From Humibacter sp049446075 (GTDB taxonomy: Bacteria; Actinomycetota; Actinomycetes; Actinomycetales; Microbacteriaceae): a DNA stretch of 64,000 nt. Under the pieces are notes generated by a model. It searched no databases and had not been told where the DNA came from. It worked only from the letters and a program-made list of their open reading frames with translations. Positions 1 through 8,793 of the stretch are shown here, piece by piece. Positions within the stretch are counted from its first letter, which is position 1. Each line of letters starts with the position of its first letter. A program made the position numbers and the translations under genes. The stretch covers positions 868,001 through 932,000 of the forward strand of contig NZ_JBMSEB010000001.1 of NCBI RefSeq assembly GCF_049446075.1, in the 5' to 3' direction.

Positions 1-5
1 GGCCG

Positions 6-692
6 ATGGGCACGAACGGCGGGGACACCGGGGAGACGCGGCAGTTGCTGCTGCTCATCGAGGACGACGCCCGGCTCGGCCCCCTCATGGCGAAGGTTCT
101 GCAGGCATCCTTCGAGGTCGAGCTCGTCGCCGACGGGCAACAAGGGTACGAACGCGCACGCAGCGGCGATCACGACGTGATGGTCATCGATCGCAGACTC
201 CCGTCCGTCGACGGCCTGACGATCGTGAAGAGGCTCCGTCAGGACCGCGTGACCACGCCCATTCTGCTGCTCACGGCCCTCGGCACGACTGCCGACAAGG
301 TAGACGGGCTGGATGCCGGTGCCAATGACTATCTGGTGAAGCCCTTCGAGTACGACGAGCTGCTGGCGAGGCTTCGAGCGCTCACCAGGCGGTTCGATCC
401 GCAGGGTGTCGGGCTGCCGATCGGCGAGTCCACGTTCTACCCGGATGACGGATGCATCTACTCGCCGCACATCGGGCGCATCCTGCTCACGCCTCGCGAG
501 TGCGCCATGCTTCGGCTGTTCGCCGAGAACCCGGAGCGCACGTTCTCGCGCGAGCACATCCTGCGCACCGTGTTCAGCGCCGACGATCAGCCCGGAACGG
601 TCGACACCTACGTGCACTACCTGAGGCGCAAGACCGACAGGGACATCGTCTTGACCGTGCGGCGCAGGGGCTACCGCCTGGGCCAGTTGTGA
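6..692 (+). CDS. OmpR/PhoB-family response regulator
   Basis: Cytoplasmic DNA-binding response regulator of 228 aa. The receiver domain spans about residues 14-125 with the acidic pocket E19/D20/D21, phosphoacceptor D62 (in VIDRRLP), T90 and K112 (in YLVKPF). A winged-helix trans_reg_C domain follows (about 135-226), ending in the typical VRRRGYRL. The stop overlaps the ATG of the downstream histidine kinase by one base, so the two form one operon and a cognate pair. Only 5 nt lie upstream in the window, so no ribosome site can be judged, and a start slightly upstream cannot be excluded. It is clearly paralogous to the regulator at 10590-11264 (shared DRRLP, TTPILLLTAL and DAGANDYLVKPF blocks). 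The target genes are unknown. Confidence 0.93.
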   Translation: MGTNGGDTGETRQLLLLIEDDARLGPLMAKVLQASFEVELVADGQQGYERARSGDHDVMVIDRRLPSVDGLTIVKRLRQDRVTTPILLLTALGTTADKVDGLDAGANDYLVKPFEYDELLARLRALTRRFDPQGVGLPIGESTFYPDDGCIYSPHIGRILLTPRECAMLRLFAENPERTFSREHILRTVFSADDQPGTVDTYVHYLRRKTDRDIVLTVRRRGYRLGQL

Positions 693-1705
693 TGAAACGC
701 GCGGCGGTGGGCCCCGACTCGGCTCGCGCCAAAGGAGCGGATGCCGCAGCGATCGCCAGGGCGTCGCGCGTCGTTGCAGCCCAGATCACGCTGGCCGCAA
801 CGGCCATCGTCGTTCTCGTGATCGCCCTCACGGTGGCGTTCATCATCGATCAGTCGCAGCCCAGCGAGCTGGTGGAGAAGTCGGCGCCCGGCGAGACGAA
901 GATCTACGTCGACGCGCATGCCGTACTCCTGGCTCTGGTCGCACTCGGCATCATCGCCATCGTCGTCGCGGGGGGCCTCAGCTGGGTCATCGCCAGCCGC
1001 GCAGTGCGGCCGCTCGGGGAAGCGCTGCGCATCCAACGCACCTTCGTCGCCGACGCCAGCCACGAACTGCGCACGCCGGTTGCCGTCGTTGCCGCGCGTG
1101 TCGAACTGCTCGGCCAGGAGATGGAGTCAGGTGCCGACACCAGGGAGAACCTCGAGGATTTGAGGCAAGACGTGCGCGTGCTGGGCGACGTGATCACCGA
1201 CCTGCTCCTTGCGGCCGCCTCTCCCGGCGAGATCGAGTCCGGACGCACGGCCGACGTCGCATCACTCGCTCAGGAGACGCTCGACGATCTGCAGCTGATC
1301 GCGCGCGAGCGCGGCGTGGTATTGCGGCTGAACGCGCGGGGACAGAGCATCACGCACGTGCCGCGGAGCACGCTGCGACGGTGCATCGTCGCGCTCGTCG
1401 ACAATGCCATTGCACATTCGCCGGCTCGAGGCACGGTCACGGTCACCATCGAGCCGGCGAAGGAGCCATCCTTCTTCGCCCTGTCGGTGCGCGACGAGGG
1501 CGAAGGCGTCAAGGGCATCGACCCCGACCGGCTCTTCGAGCGGTTCGCGCACGGCGACGTAGCCACCCGGGGTAACGCGCGCTCCGGATTCGGTATCGGT
1601 CTCGCCCTGGTGCGTGACATCGCCGACCGCTACGGCGGACGCATCGAGTTGACCGCGACCTCATCTGCAGGCACCTGCTTCACTCTCACGCTGCCCCAGG
1701 TCTGA
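692..1705 (+). CDS. Two-component sensor histidine kinase
   Basis: Membrane sensor kinase of 337 aa, partner of the preceding regulator. Two transmembrane segments (about residues 29-51 and 76-97) flank a very short extracellular loop, so sensing is probably within or near the membrane. The HisKA box is ADASHELRTP with H124. The HATPase_c domain shows the N box (VDNAIAHS), a G1 box (DEGEGV), FERFAHGD and the G2 box FGIGLALV. The open frame extends upstream to 452, but the ATG at 692 overlaps the regulator stop and gives the expected N-terminus. The architecture matches the kinase at 9574-10593, which suggests a duplicated two-component system. Confidence 0.92.
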   Translation: MKRAAVGPDSARAKGADAAAIARASRVVAAQITLAATAIVVLVIALTVAFIIDQSQPSELVEKSAPGETKIYVDAHAVLLALVALGIIAIVVAGGLSWVIASRAVRPLGEALRIQRTFVADASHELRTPVAVVAARVELLGQEMESGADTRENLEDLRQDVRVLGDVITDLLLAAASPGEIESGRTADVASLAQETLDDLQLIARERGVVLRLNARGQSITHVPRSTLRRCIVALVDNAIAHSPARGTVTVTIEPAKEPSFFALSVRDEGEGVKGIDPDRLFERFAHGDVATRGNARSGFGIGLALVRDIADRYGGRIELTATSSAGTCFTLTLPQV

Positions 1706-1793
1706 GCATCCTCTAAGGGTGCCCCCGTTCTTGGCCGAATCTGGGAATCATTGATCGAACGTGGCTGAAGGGGAACGGATTTCGGGAGGCCTC

Positions 1794-1943
1794 ATGGACG
1801 TCAAGTGGATCGCCGCCCCGGCGACCCTCGCTGCCGCCCTGCTGGCCGGCGCCGTCTTCTTCGGCCTGGCCCTTCTCGGCAACGAGTGGCGCCTCCGAAA
1901 CGAAGAGTCAGCGCCAGACGATCCGGATTGGACGGAAGAGTGA
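1794..1943 (+). CDS. Small single-pass membrane protein
   Basis: A 49-residue protein with one hydrophobic segment (about residues 5-28, AALLAGAVFFGLALLG) and a charged acidic tail. I do not recognise a family. The ATG at 1794 follows GGGAGG at 1784-1789 with good spacing. An in-frame GTG at 1761 has no such site. Its stop overlaps the GTG of the downstream membrane glycosyltransferase by 4 bp (GTGA), so the two are translationally coupled and this may be an accessory subunit or translation leader for that enzyme. Confidence 0.6.
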   Translation: MDVKWIAAPATLAAALLAGAVFFGLALLGNEWRLRNEESAPDDPDWTEE

Positions 1944-3505
1944 CGGCAGACACCGCCACGATCCACCTGCCATCCGTCGTTCGCGTCAGCGAACGGCGGC
2001 GGCTCGGCGTGCTCGCGCTGACGCTGGGCGTTGTTGCCACGGCTGTCGCTCTGACCGGCTCCTGGATCCCGTCGCTGTGGGGCGACGAGGCCGCGAGCCT
2101 GCTGTCTGCGCAGCGCTCGTTCGACAGCCTCTTCACGATGCTCGGCCATGTGGATGCAGTGCACGGCCTCTACTACGTGCTGCTGCACCTGTGGATAGGC
2201 GTCGCAGGCACGTCGCCGTTCGCCATCCGCCTGCCCAGCGCCGTGGCGACCGGTCTCGCAGCTGCGGCCGTTGCCTGGATGTGCGGAAGACTGGGGTCCC
2301 GACGCCTCGCGCTCCTCGCCGGCATCGTCGCCGCGGTGCTACCGCGGCTGACCTTCGCGGGCGAGGAAGCGCGCTCGTACGCGACGGACGCCGCGCTGTG
2401 CGCGGTGCTGTGCGTCATCGTGGTGGAGATCGTGCTGCGGCAGCGGAGCAGCGCCGGACTGTGGACGGCCTACACGTGCGTGCTCGCCCTGGCAACCTAC
2501 CTGTTCCTCTACGACCTGCTCATCGTCGTGGCGATCGGCGCGTTCCTCGCGCTCACGCCGAGCGTCAGGCGCCACCTGCTCGCCTTCGTCGTAGCCACAG
2601 GCATCGCCGTGCTCGCGGCCTCACCGATTCTGGTGTTCGCATACCTCGAGCGCGCGCAGGTGGCATACCTCGGCGGGCAAGCGCAGGTGACCGCCACGTC
2701 GGTATTCGTGCAGATGTGGTTCGGCGCGCTGCCCTTCGCGATCCTCGCCTGGCTGCTCATCCTGGTGGCGGTATACGACCTCGTTGCGCGCTCACTCGGC
2801 AGGGGCATCCTGCCGAGCCTGAATGCGTGGCCGTCAAGCGCGCCCGCGACAGTGGACTCGGCACCGAACGCCCGTCCGGACGTCGTGTTGCTGGCGCTCT
2901 GCTGGCTCGTTCTGCCCATGGGCTCGCTCATCGCCGCGACCGCGGTGTTCCACGGCTTCACCGCCAGGTATGGCACCATGGCGGCGCCTGCCGCGGCCAT
3001 CCTCATCGCAGCGGGCATCGACCGCCTCGCCCGGCGCAGGTGGGTGGTGGTGGCGGGCCTGGCGGCGGTGCTCCTCGCCGCAACGCCGGTCTGGATCGGC
3101 CAGCGCGGGCCGTATTCGATGAACGAGTCCGATTGGAACCAGATCGCCGCGACGATCCAGGCCAAGGCGGTGGCCGGGGACGGCATCGTGTTCGACGAGG
3201 GCGTCAGGCCTTCGAGGCGTACCCGACTGGCGATGAGCACGGATCCTTCTGCGTTCTCGGCCGTGAAGGATGTCACACTGCGCGTGCCGTACGCCCAGAA
3301 CCTCACCTGGTACGACTCCGCGTACACGGTGGACCAAGCCGCCGCTCTCGGTCGCTTCCACGGGGTCGACCGCGTGTGGGTCGTGGAGTACTCCATGCCC
3401 GGACACGAATACCTGTGGGGCACGTCGTCGCTCGAACGGCTCGGCTATCACGAGACGGCGCACTATTCGCTGCACCGCAGCGTGATCTACCTCTTCACGA
3501 AGTGA
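1940..3505 (+). CDS. Polytopic membrane glycosyltransferase (GT39/mannosyltransferase-like)
   Basis: Integral membrane protein of 521 aa with about ten or more hydrophobic segments. Near the N-terminus it carries SLWGDEAASLLSAQRS, the extracytoplasmic acidic motif typical of GT-C enzymes that use polyprenyl-phosphate sugars. In such families the Asp/Glu pair is catalytic and the substrate is a cell-wall glycan or protein. The C-terminal 120 residues form a soluble domain of unknown role. The frame is open from 1805, but the start taken here is GTG 1940, preceded by GGAAG and overlapping the stop of the small membrane gene. The exact sugar and acceptor cannot be read from the sequence. Confidence 0.75.
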   Translation: MTADTATIHLPSVVRVSERRRLGVLALTLGVVATAVALTGSWIPSLWGDEAASLLSAQRSFDSLFTMLGHVDAVHGLYYVLLHLWIGVAGTSPFAIRLPSAVATGLAAAAVAWMCGRLGSRRLALLAGIVAAVLPRLTFAGEEARSYATDAALCAVLCVIVVEIVLRQRSSAGLWTAYTCVLALATYLFLYDLLIVVAIGAFLALTPSVRRHLLAFVVATGIAVLAASPILVFAYLERAQVAYLGGQAQVTATSVFVQMWFGALPFAILAWLLILVAVYDLVARSLGRGILPSLNAWPSSAPATVDSAPNARPDVVLLALCWLVLPMGSLIAATAVFHGFTARYGTMAAPAAAILIAAGIDRLARRRWVVVAGLAAVLLAATPVWIGQRGPYSMNESDWNQIAATIQAKAVAGDGIVFDEGVRPSRRTRLAMSTDPSAFSAVKDVTLRVPYAQNLTWYDSAYTVDQAAALGRFHGVDRVWVVEYSMPGHEYLWGTSSLERLGYHETAHYSLHRSVIYLFTK

Positions 3506-3575
3506 GATCGCACGGCACACGCACGAGTGCCGGTTGTCCCAGAAGCACGACCAACGCCATGAACACAGGGAACGC

Positions 3576-4382
3576 ATGACACAGCTCGACGCAGGACGAA
3601 GCCTCCGACCACGACTCCCCCGCGTTCCCGACCCGACACCGATCTTCTGGATCACGAAGGCCGTCTCCACCGCAATGGGCGAGGCCGTGTCGGACTACTC
3701 GATCCACGTGCTCCCACCCGTCGTCGCCGTGCTGTGCGGATTCGCGCTCTTCGTCATCGCCCTCATCGTGCAGTTCAGCCGCGCGAGGTACACACCGTGG
3801 TCGTACTGGTTCACGGTCGGAATGGTCGGCGTGTTCGGCACCATGGCCGCCGACGTCATGCACGTCGCGCTCGGCGTTCCCTACGCAGTGAGCACGGCCT
3901 TCTACGCCGTCGCCCTCGCGGCCGTCTTCGTGCTGTGGCGAAGGTTCGAGCACACGCTCTCGGTGCACGATGTCGACACGCCAAGGCGTGAGGCGTTCTA
4001 CTGGGCCGCTGTCGTGGCGACCTTCGCCATGGGCACGGCACTCGGCGACCTCACTGCGATCGGCCTGGGCTTGGGTTACCTGTCTTCGATCGTGGTCTTC
4101 GCCATCGTCATCCTGATTCCCGCGCTCGGGTACCGCTTCGCGCGGTGGAACGCCGTCTTCAGTTTCTGGTTCGCGTACGTGGTGACCAGGCCGCTCGGGG
4201 CATCCATCGCCGACTGGCTCGGCAAGCCGCGCGTCGACGGAGGCCTAGGTGTCGGAGAGGGAGTCGTCTCGCTCGCCCTGGTGCTGGCCATGGTGCTGCT
4301 GGTCTGCTTCATGTACGTGCGAGCGCCCAGACGAGAGCGCGCCGCCACTCAGGAACAGCTGGAGGGCGCAAGCGAGTCGTGA
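3576..4382 (+). CDS. COG4705-like integral membrane protein
   Basis: A 268-aa protein with about seven to eight transmembrane helices in two related halves (for example FWITKAVSTAMGEAVSDYSI and FYWAAVVATFAMGTALGDLT, a duplicated xxTxAMGxAxxD pattern). This duplicated motif is characteristic of the uncharacterised COG4705 membrane-protein family, whose function is unknown. The ATG at 3576 follows AGGGAA at 3566-3571. A TTG at 3534 would extend it by 14 unlikely residues. The gene lies 70 bp after the glycosyltransferase and just before the 78-bp tandem repeats. Confidence 0.7.
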   Translation: MTQLDAGRSLRPRLPRVPDPTPIFWITKAVSTAMGEAVSDYSIHVLPPVVAVLCGFALFVIALIVQFSRARYTPWSYWFTVGMVGVFGTMAADVMHVALGVPYAVSTAFYAVALAAVFVLWRRFEHTLSVHDVDTPRREAFYWAAVVATFAMGTALGDLTAIGLGLGYLSSIVVFAIVILIPALGYRFARWNAVFSFWFAYVVTRPLGASIADWLGKPRVDGGLGVGEGVVSLALVLAMVLLVCFMYVRAPRRERAATQEQLEGASES

Positions 4383-4383
4383 G

Positions 4384-4655
4384 CGCGCGAGCTCGCGCGG
4401 CTCTCGCCTCAGTCGCCTCTATCGCGGCGTACCGCTCACAGACTCCATCGGCTCGGCCACACGAGCAAGCTCGCGCGGCTCTCGCCTCAGTCGCCTCTAT
4501 CGCGGCGTACCGCTCAGAGACTCCATCGGCTCGGCCACGCGAGCAAGCTCGCGCGGCTCTCGCCTCAGTCGCCTCTATCGCGGCGTACCGCTCACAGACT
4601 CCATCGGCTCGGCCACGCGAGCAAGCTCGCGCGGCTCTCGCCTCAGTCGCCTCTA
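4384..4655 (+). repeat. 78-bp tandem repeat with palindromic core (3 full copies and a partial one)
   Basis: Identical cores begin at 4391, 4469, 4547 and 4625, giving a period of exactly 78 bp. Each unit contains a palindrome (CGCGAGC-AA-GCTCGCG at 4616-4631; GAGCTC-centred at 4384-4399), then CTCAGTCGCCTCTA, then about 35 bp of conserved spacer. The last partial copy runs into the -10 box and start codon of the FetB-like gene. Because 78 is 26 codons, long open frames cross it on both strands, but none looks like a protein. Related single or double copies occur at 40345-40445 (opposite strand) and 45648-45811, each time abutting a gene start. Confidence 0.95.
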
Positions 4656-4659
4656 GGCT
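4654..4659 (+). promoter_or_regulatory. Leaderless -10 box TAGGCT for the FetB-like gene
   Basis: TAGGCT matches the actinobacterial TANNNT -10 pattern and ends 6 nt before ATG 4666, leaving no room for a ribosome site. This is the geometry expected for a leaderless mRNA. The palindrome of the last tandem repeat is centred about 30 nt upstream, in the -35 zone. Confidence 0.55.
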
Positions 4660-4665
4660 TCTGGC

Positions 4666-5409
4666 ATGACCCCGGTGCTTCTGAACAGTCTCATCGGGAT
4701 CGCCGTGCTCATCGCCTTGACCACAGGCGTGCTGTGGTTCTACGGAGCGCCCCGCCACTGGGCGCCCGCGCTGGCCGTGCTGCGCGGCATCCTTCAATTG
4801 GCGGTCGTGAGCCTCATCCTGACGGGCGTCATCACCAACGGGTATTGGGTAGCCCTGGCGCTGCTCGTCATGTTCTCGGTGGCCTGCGCGACCGCGATCC
4901 GGCGCATCGGATGGAGCAGGCAGCACGCGCTCATGATGCTGTCCGCCATGGCCGCCGGCATTGCAGTCACGCTGACCATCGTCTTCGTCACGGGGACGAT
5001 CGAATTCACCGCCAGATACGTGCTCGCGATCGGCGGCATCGTGATCGGCAACTCCATGACCATCGCGACACTCGCCGGCCGGAGGTTCGTCGAGCTCGTC
5101 CGTGACCGCTGGGACCAGGTGGAGGCCTGGATGTCCCTCGGCGCCACCCCGCGTCAGTCGACTCACGAGCTCGCCAGAGACGCCGTCTACGCCGCGCTCA
5201 TCCCCTCGACCGACCAGACGAAGACGACCGGGCTCGTGACCCTTCCAGGCGCGTTCGTCGGCGCCATCTTCGGCGGCGTCTCGCCTCTGGAGGCCGGGCG
5301 CTTCCAGATCGTCGTGCTGGCTTCGATCATGGCCGCAGGGGCCATCACCGCCGTCATCGTGGCGCTGTGGCTGTCTCCCGTGCGGGTCAAGCCCGCGGCC
5401 TTGGTGTGA
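4666..5409 (+). CDS. fetB: FetB/YbbM-type ABC transporter permease
   Basis: A 247-aa membrane protein with about six to seven helices and the UPF0014/FetB signature (GNSMTIATLAGRR, QVEAWMSLGATPRQ, PSTDQTKTTGLVTLPGAFVG). In E. coli, FetB is the permease of the FetAB iron exporter and pairs with the ATPase FetA. No FetA-like ATPase gene is adjacent here. The start ATG 4666 is apparently leaderless. Its stop overlaps the GTG of the alpha-galactosidase gene by 4 bp, an unexpected operon partner. Iron export is a family-level inference; the substrate here is unproven. Confidence 0.85.
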   Translation: MTPVLLNSLIGIAVLIALTTGVLWFYGAPRHWAPALAVLRGILQLAVVSLILTGVITNGYWVALALLVMFSVACATAIRRIGWSRQHALMMLSAMAAGIAVTLTIVFVTGTIEFTARYVLAIGGIVIGNSMTIATLAGRRFVELVRDRWDQVEAWMSLGATPRQSTHELARDAVYAALIPSTDQTKTTGLVTLPGAFVGAIFGGVSPLEAGRFQIVVLASIMAAGAITAVIVALWLSPVRVKPAALV

Positions 5410-6626
5410 ACGGCGTGAAGTCGTCGACCGAAAGGATCGGGCGAAGGGCGCTGAAGCGTCTGCTCGTCGGGGTCGTCGCGCTCGCGACGATGAGCGCCGC
5501 ACTGACCGGATGCGTCACGACCGAACAGGGACCGCAGCTCACCGCGCCGCCCATGGGATGGAACAGCTGGAACCACTTCGGCTGCTCCGTGACCGAAGCC
5601 GACGTCAAGGCGGCCGCCGACGCCATCGTCGCGGACGGTCTGCGGGATGCCGGTTACCGGTATGTCAACGTCGACGACTGCTGGCAGGACCCCGCGCGAG
5701 ACTCGCATGGCCGGCTGCGCTCCGACCCGAAGCGCTTTCCCGATGGCATGGCAGCGCTGGCTGCGTACGTGCATTCCAAAGGCCTGCTGTTCGGCATCTA
5801 CGCGGCCCCTGGCAGCCGAACCTGCGCCGAGCGCTACCAGGGATACCCGGGGCGCATAGGCAGCCTTGGCCATGTCGAACAGGATGCTCGCACCTTCGCC
5901 TCATGGGGCGTCGACTATCTGAAGTACGACTGGTGCGGCGCCGACCGCGAAGGAGTCGGGCACGAGCAGGCGTTCGCGCGAATGCGACAGGCGCTCAACG
6001 CGACCGGCCGGAGCATCGTGTTCAGCATTCACGACAAACCGGAGCAACCCGTGCCAGCGTGGCGGCACTGGGTTTCCGATCTCTCCAGGTCAACACCAGA
6101 CATCCAGGACTCCTGGCCGTCTGTCGTCTCGATCACGGAGTCGACACTCGCGCTGACGAAGCAGACTCCGCCTGGGTTCTGGAACGACCCGGACATGCTC
6201 GAGGTGGGCAACGACGGTATGAGCCTCGACGAGCAACGCAGCCATTTCGCGCTCTGGGCACAGCTGTCGGCGCCGCTTCTGATCGGATCCGACCTGCGCA
6301 CGGCCGGCACAGCTGCCGTCGGCATCCTGGGCAACCGCCGCGTCATCCGCGTCGATCAGGACCGACTCGCCTCCGCACCATCGGTTCTGAACTCCACCCC
6401 CAACGAGCTCGTGCTGCTGAAGCGCCTCTCTGACGGATCCTCGGCGCTCACGATCACGAACCTCGGCTCGACCACGCGCACGATCGCCGTGAGATACCAT
6501 TCGCTCGGCATGACCCCGCGCTATTCGGCGACGGATGTGTGGACGGGCGTGACGCGCGCCGAAACCGGAGGCATGTCGGTGCGGCTCGCGGCACACGCAA
6601 CCGCCATGTACCTGCTGGCGAACTGA
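5406..6626 (+). CDS. Secreted GH27 alpha-galactosidase (lipoprotein)
   Basis: A 406-aa glycoside hydrolase of family 27. The N-terminal signal ends in the lipobox LTGC (C36), so the enzyme should be lipid-anchored on the outer face of the membrane. Mature GH27 landmarks are APPMGWNSWNHFGC, NVDDCW, the nucleophile D175 in YLKYDWCG, the acid/base D263 in WNDPDMLEVG, and APLLIGSDLR. A C-terminal beta-sandwich follows. It would release terminal alpha-galactose from oligosaccharides or glycans. The start taken is GTG 5406, overlapping the fetB stop; GTG 5415 is an alternative. A strong terminator-like hairpin follows the stop. Confidence 0.92.
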   Translation: MNGVKSSTERIGRRALKRLLVGVVALATMSAALTGCVTTEQGPQLTAPPMGWNSWNHFGCSVTEADVKAAADAIVADGLRDAGYRYVNVDDCWQDPARDSHGRLRSDPKRFPDGMAALAAYVHSKGLLFGIYAAPGSRTCAERYQGYPGRIGSLGHVEQDARTFASWGVDYLKYDWCGADREGVGHEQAFARMRQALNATGRSIVFSIHDKPEQPVPAWRHWVSDLSRSTPDIQDSWPSVVSITESTLALTKQTPPGFWNDPDMLEVGNDGMSLDEQRSHFALWAQLSAPLLIGSDLRTAGTAAVGILGNRRVIRVDQDRLASAPSVLNSTPNELVLLKRLSDGSSALTITNLGSTTRTIAVRYHSLGMTPRYSATDVWTGVTRAETGGMSVRLAAHATAMYLLAN

Positions 6627-6627
6627 C

Positions 6628-6653
6628 GGGGCCGCCCGGCAAAGGGCTGCCCC
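6628..6653 (+). terminator. Hairpin terminator after the GH27 gene
   Basis: GGGGC-C-GCCC (6628-6637) pairs with GGGC-T-GCCCC (6644-6653) around the loop GGCAAA, with one internal mismatch, followed by TTCCCTGTGCTTCTT. It begins 2 nt after the GH27 stop codon. Confidence 0.65.
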
Positions 6654-6755
6654 TTCCCTGTGCTTCTTCTAAGTCTTGCTATGCGTCGTCTCTGACGTCA
6701 CTGGGAGGGGCCGTTTCTTGCAGTGGTCTCAAAATCGCGCAAGCAGCATCTCAGT

Positions 6756-8198
6756 ATGACCACCTATCGACAGGAGCCGTCCGGGCTCTCCGCCGACGTG
6801 TCCGGCACAGCCCCGACCTGGGTCATGCCGGTCGAGGGCGGCAGTTCGCGCACGGATTGGTGGCGCATCGGAGCGGTCACCGTCGTGTGGCTCACGAGCT
6901 TGTTCGTGGTCGCCCTGTGGATGTCGGGCGGTGGCATCGAGGATCTCCTGCGACTGAACGCCGACAGCCTGAACACGCTCGGGCGCGTCACGGGTCTCGT
7001 GTCGGCGAACCTCCTCCTGTACCAGGTGCTCCTGATGGCCAGGATCCCGCTCTTCGAACGCGGATTCGGTCGCGACGGCATGACCAGGATGCACCGCCTC
7101 GTGGGGTTCTGGTCGTTCTGGCTCATGCTCGCGCACATCGTGCTGCTCACCATCGGTTATGCCGCCGAAAGCGGTACGAATCTGGTCGTTCAGGCCTGGC
7201 AGTTCGTGTGGGACTACCCGGGAATGCTGCTGGCCACGGCAGGCACACTGCTGCTCATCATGGTCGTCATCACCTCCATGCGAAGGGCGAGGCGCCGCAT
7301 CCGCTACGAGTCGTGGCACCTGCTGCACCTCTACGCCTACCTCGGCATCGGGTTCTCCATCCCGCACATGCTCTGGACGGGTGCCGACTTCCTGAACTCC
7401 CCCGCCGCGACCGCGTACTGGTGGACGCTGTGGGCGCTGGCCGCCGCAAGCGTCGTGGTCTACCGGATCCTCGTACCGCTTGCCCGCTCCCTCAGGCACA
7501 GCGTGCGAGTCGCCTCGGTGGAACCGGACGGCGACCGCGGGGTGGTGGTACGTATGCAGGGACGTGCGCTGTCCAGGCTCCGCGCCGAGGCAGGTCAGTT
7601 CTTCGTCTGGCGCTTCATGGACGGGCCGGGGTGGATGCGCGGGCATCCGTTCTCGCTTGCTGCGGCTCCCCGCGGCGATGAGCTGGTGATCTCGGCACGA
7701 GTCCTCGGCGACGGAACGCGCAGGCTGACCCGCTTGCGCCGCGGAACCAGGGTCATGTTCGAAGGCCCGTTCGGGCGCATGACGGGCAAAGAGCGCCAGG
7801 GACGCAAACTGCTCATGCTTGGCGCGGGTGCAGGCGTCGCGCCGCTCGTGTCGCTTCTCGAGTCCGAAAACTACGCCGAAGGCGAGGCCACCCTTGTCGT
7901 CCGCGACAGTGCGAGCGGCGATGGGCTACGCAGCCGAGCCATCGACCGCCTGGTGCTGGAGCGCGGTGTTCGCTTCGCACGGCTCGACGGACCGCGTTCG
8001 AATGGCCGATCGGCATGGCTGCCCGCGACGCACGCGGAGTGGCGAGGTCCCGAGCTCATCCGCTACCTCGCGCCCGATCTCGAGGAGTACGACGCATACG
8101 TCTGCGGGCCTCAGCCCTGGATGGAGAGCGTCACGCGCGATCTGCGTGCTGCCGGATTGCCCGCCTCGCGCATCCACACGGAGCGGTTCTCGATATGA
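6756..8198 (+). CDS. Ferric reductase-like membrane flavocytochrome
   Basis: A 480-aa protein with an N-terminal six-helix ferric-reductase-like domain carrying paired histidines (MHRLVGFW and MLAHIVLL; SWHLLHLYAY and PHML) suited to two hemes. A ferredoxin-reductase-type C-terminal half follows, with an FAD-binding GHPFSLAAAP motif, an NAD(P)-binding GAGAGVAPLVSLL loop and the terminal YVCGPQPWM/HTERFSI signature. It should move electrons from cytosolic NAD(P)H through FAD and heme across the membrane. The start is uncertain: ATG 6756 or GTG 6723. It lies upstream of the FMN-binding and ApbE genes, which makes the flavinylated protein its likely electron acceptor. Confidence 0.88.
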   Translation: MTTYRQEPSGLSADVSGTAPTWVMPVEGGSSRTDWWRIGAVTVVWLTSLFVVALWMSGGGIEDLLRLNADSLNTLGRVTGLVSANLLLYQVLLMARIPLFERGFGRDGMTRMHRLVGFWSFWLMLAHIVLLTIGYAAESGTNLVVQAWQFVWDYPGMLLATAGTLLLIMVVITSMRRARRRIRYESWHLLHLYAYLGIGFSIPHMLWTGADFLNSPAATAYWWTLWALAAASVVVYRILVPLARSLRHSVRVASVEPDGDRGVVVRMQGRALSRLRAEAGQFFVWRFMDGPGWMRGHPFSLAAAPRGDELVISARVLGDGTRRLTRLRRGTRVMFEGPFGRMTGKERQGRKLLMLGAGAGVAPLVSLLESENYAEGEATLVVRDSASGDGLRSRAIDRLVLERGVRFARLDGPRSNGRSAWLPATHAEWRGPELIRYLAPDLEEYDAYVCGPQPWMESVTRDLRAAGLPASRIHTERFSI

Positions 8199-8274
8199 GC
8201 GGGCGTCAAGCGAGCAGGTGCAGTAGCGGGAGCAGAAACGGGACAGTGAGACACGCACGACGGGAGTTCAGGTC

Positions 8275-8793
8275 ATGAAGAAGATCATCTACGGGCTGCT
8301 CGCGACGGTAACGGGAACGGTTCTGCTGCTGAGCTATCGCACATCCCTCGAGGTCGTGAATCCGACGGCATCGACCGGCACGGGCTCGAGCACGAGCGGC
8401 TCGGGATCGTCGGCTCAATCGGGATCGACAGGCACGACCCAGTCCGGATCGACCTCGAGCAGCTCGACGCCCTCGTCGACGCCGTCGGCGTCGTCGTCAT
8501 CGTCCTCCGGGCTCAAGGACGGCACCTACACGGGGCAGGCGGCCGACACGCGCTACGGGGCCGTGCAGGTGAAGGTCACCGTCTCCGGGGGCAAGATCAC
8601 GGCCGTCGACGTTCCGCAATACCCGACCGAGAGCTTCAGGGACGAGGAGATCAACCGGCAGGCCGTACCGCAGCTCGTCTCCGAGACGCTCAAGGCCCAG
8701 AGTTCCTCCATCGACATGGTCTCGGGCGCCACCTATACGAGCGAGGGCTATCTGCAGTCGCTGCAGAGCGCACTCGACGGGGCGCGAGCATGA
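8275..8793 (+). CDS. Secreted FMN-binding domain protein
   Basis: A 172-aa protein with an N-terminal signal/anchor (residues 4-20), a Ser/Thr/Gly linker (31-78, almost entirely S, T, G, P and A) and an FMN_bind domain (80-170). The flavinylation motif is DMVSGATYTS, with T153 the predicted residue linked to FMN through a phosphoester by ApbE. GGAG lies upstream of ATG 8275. The stop overlaps the apbE ATG by 4 bp. The long linker suggests that the domain reaches across the cell wall from the membrane, receiving electrons from the flavocytochrome upstream. Confidence 0.9.
   Translation: MKKIIYGLLATVTGTVLLLSYRTSLEVVNPTASTGTGSSTSGSGSSAQSGSTGTTQSGSTSSSSTPSSTPSASSSSSSGLKDGTYTGQAADTRYGAVQVKVTVSGGKITAVDVPQYPTESFRDEEINRQAVPQLVSETLKAQSSSIDMVSGATYTSEGYLQSLQSALDGARA

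Noticed and set aside
4384..4655. Possible CRISPR array
   Set aside because: Units are contiguous 78-bp tandem copies with no unique spacers and no cas genes in the window.
4309..5502. Long minus-strand open frame across the 78-bp repeats and fetB
   Set aside because: It exists because the repeat length is a multiple of three and the region is GC-rich; the sequence is His/Arg/Glu-rich shadow and opposes a clear membrane-protein gene.
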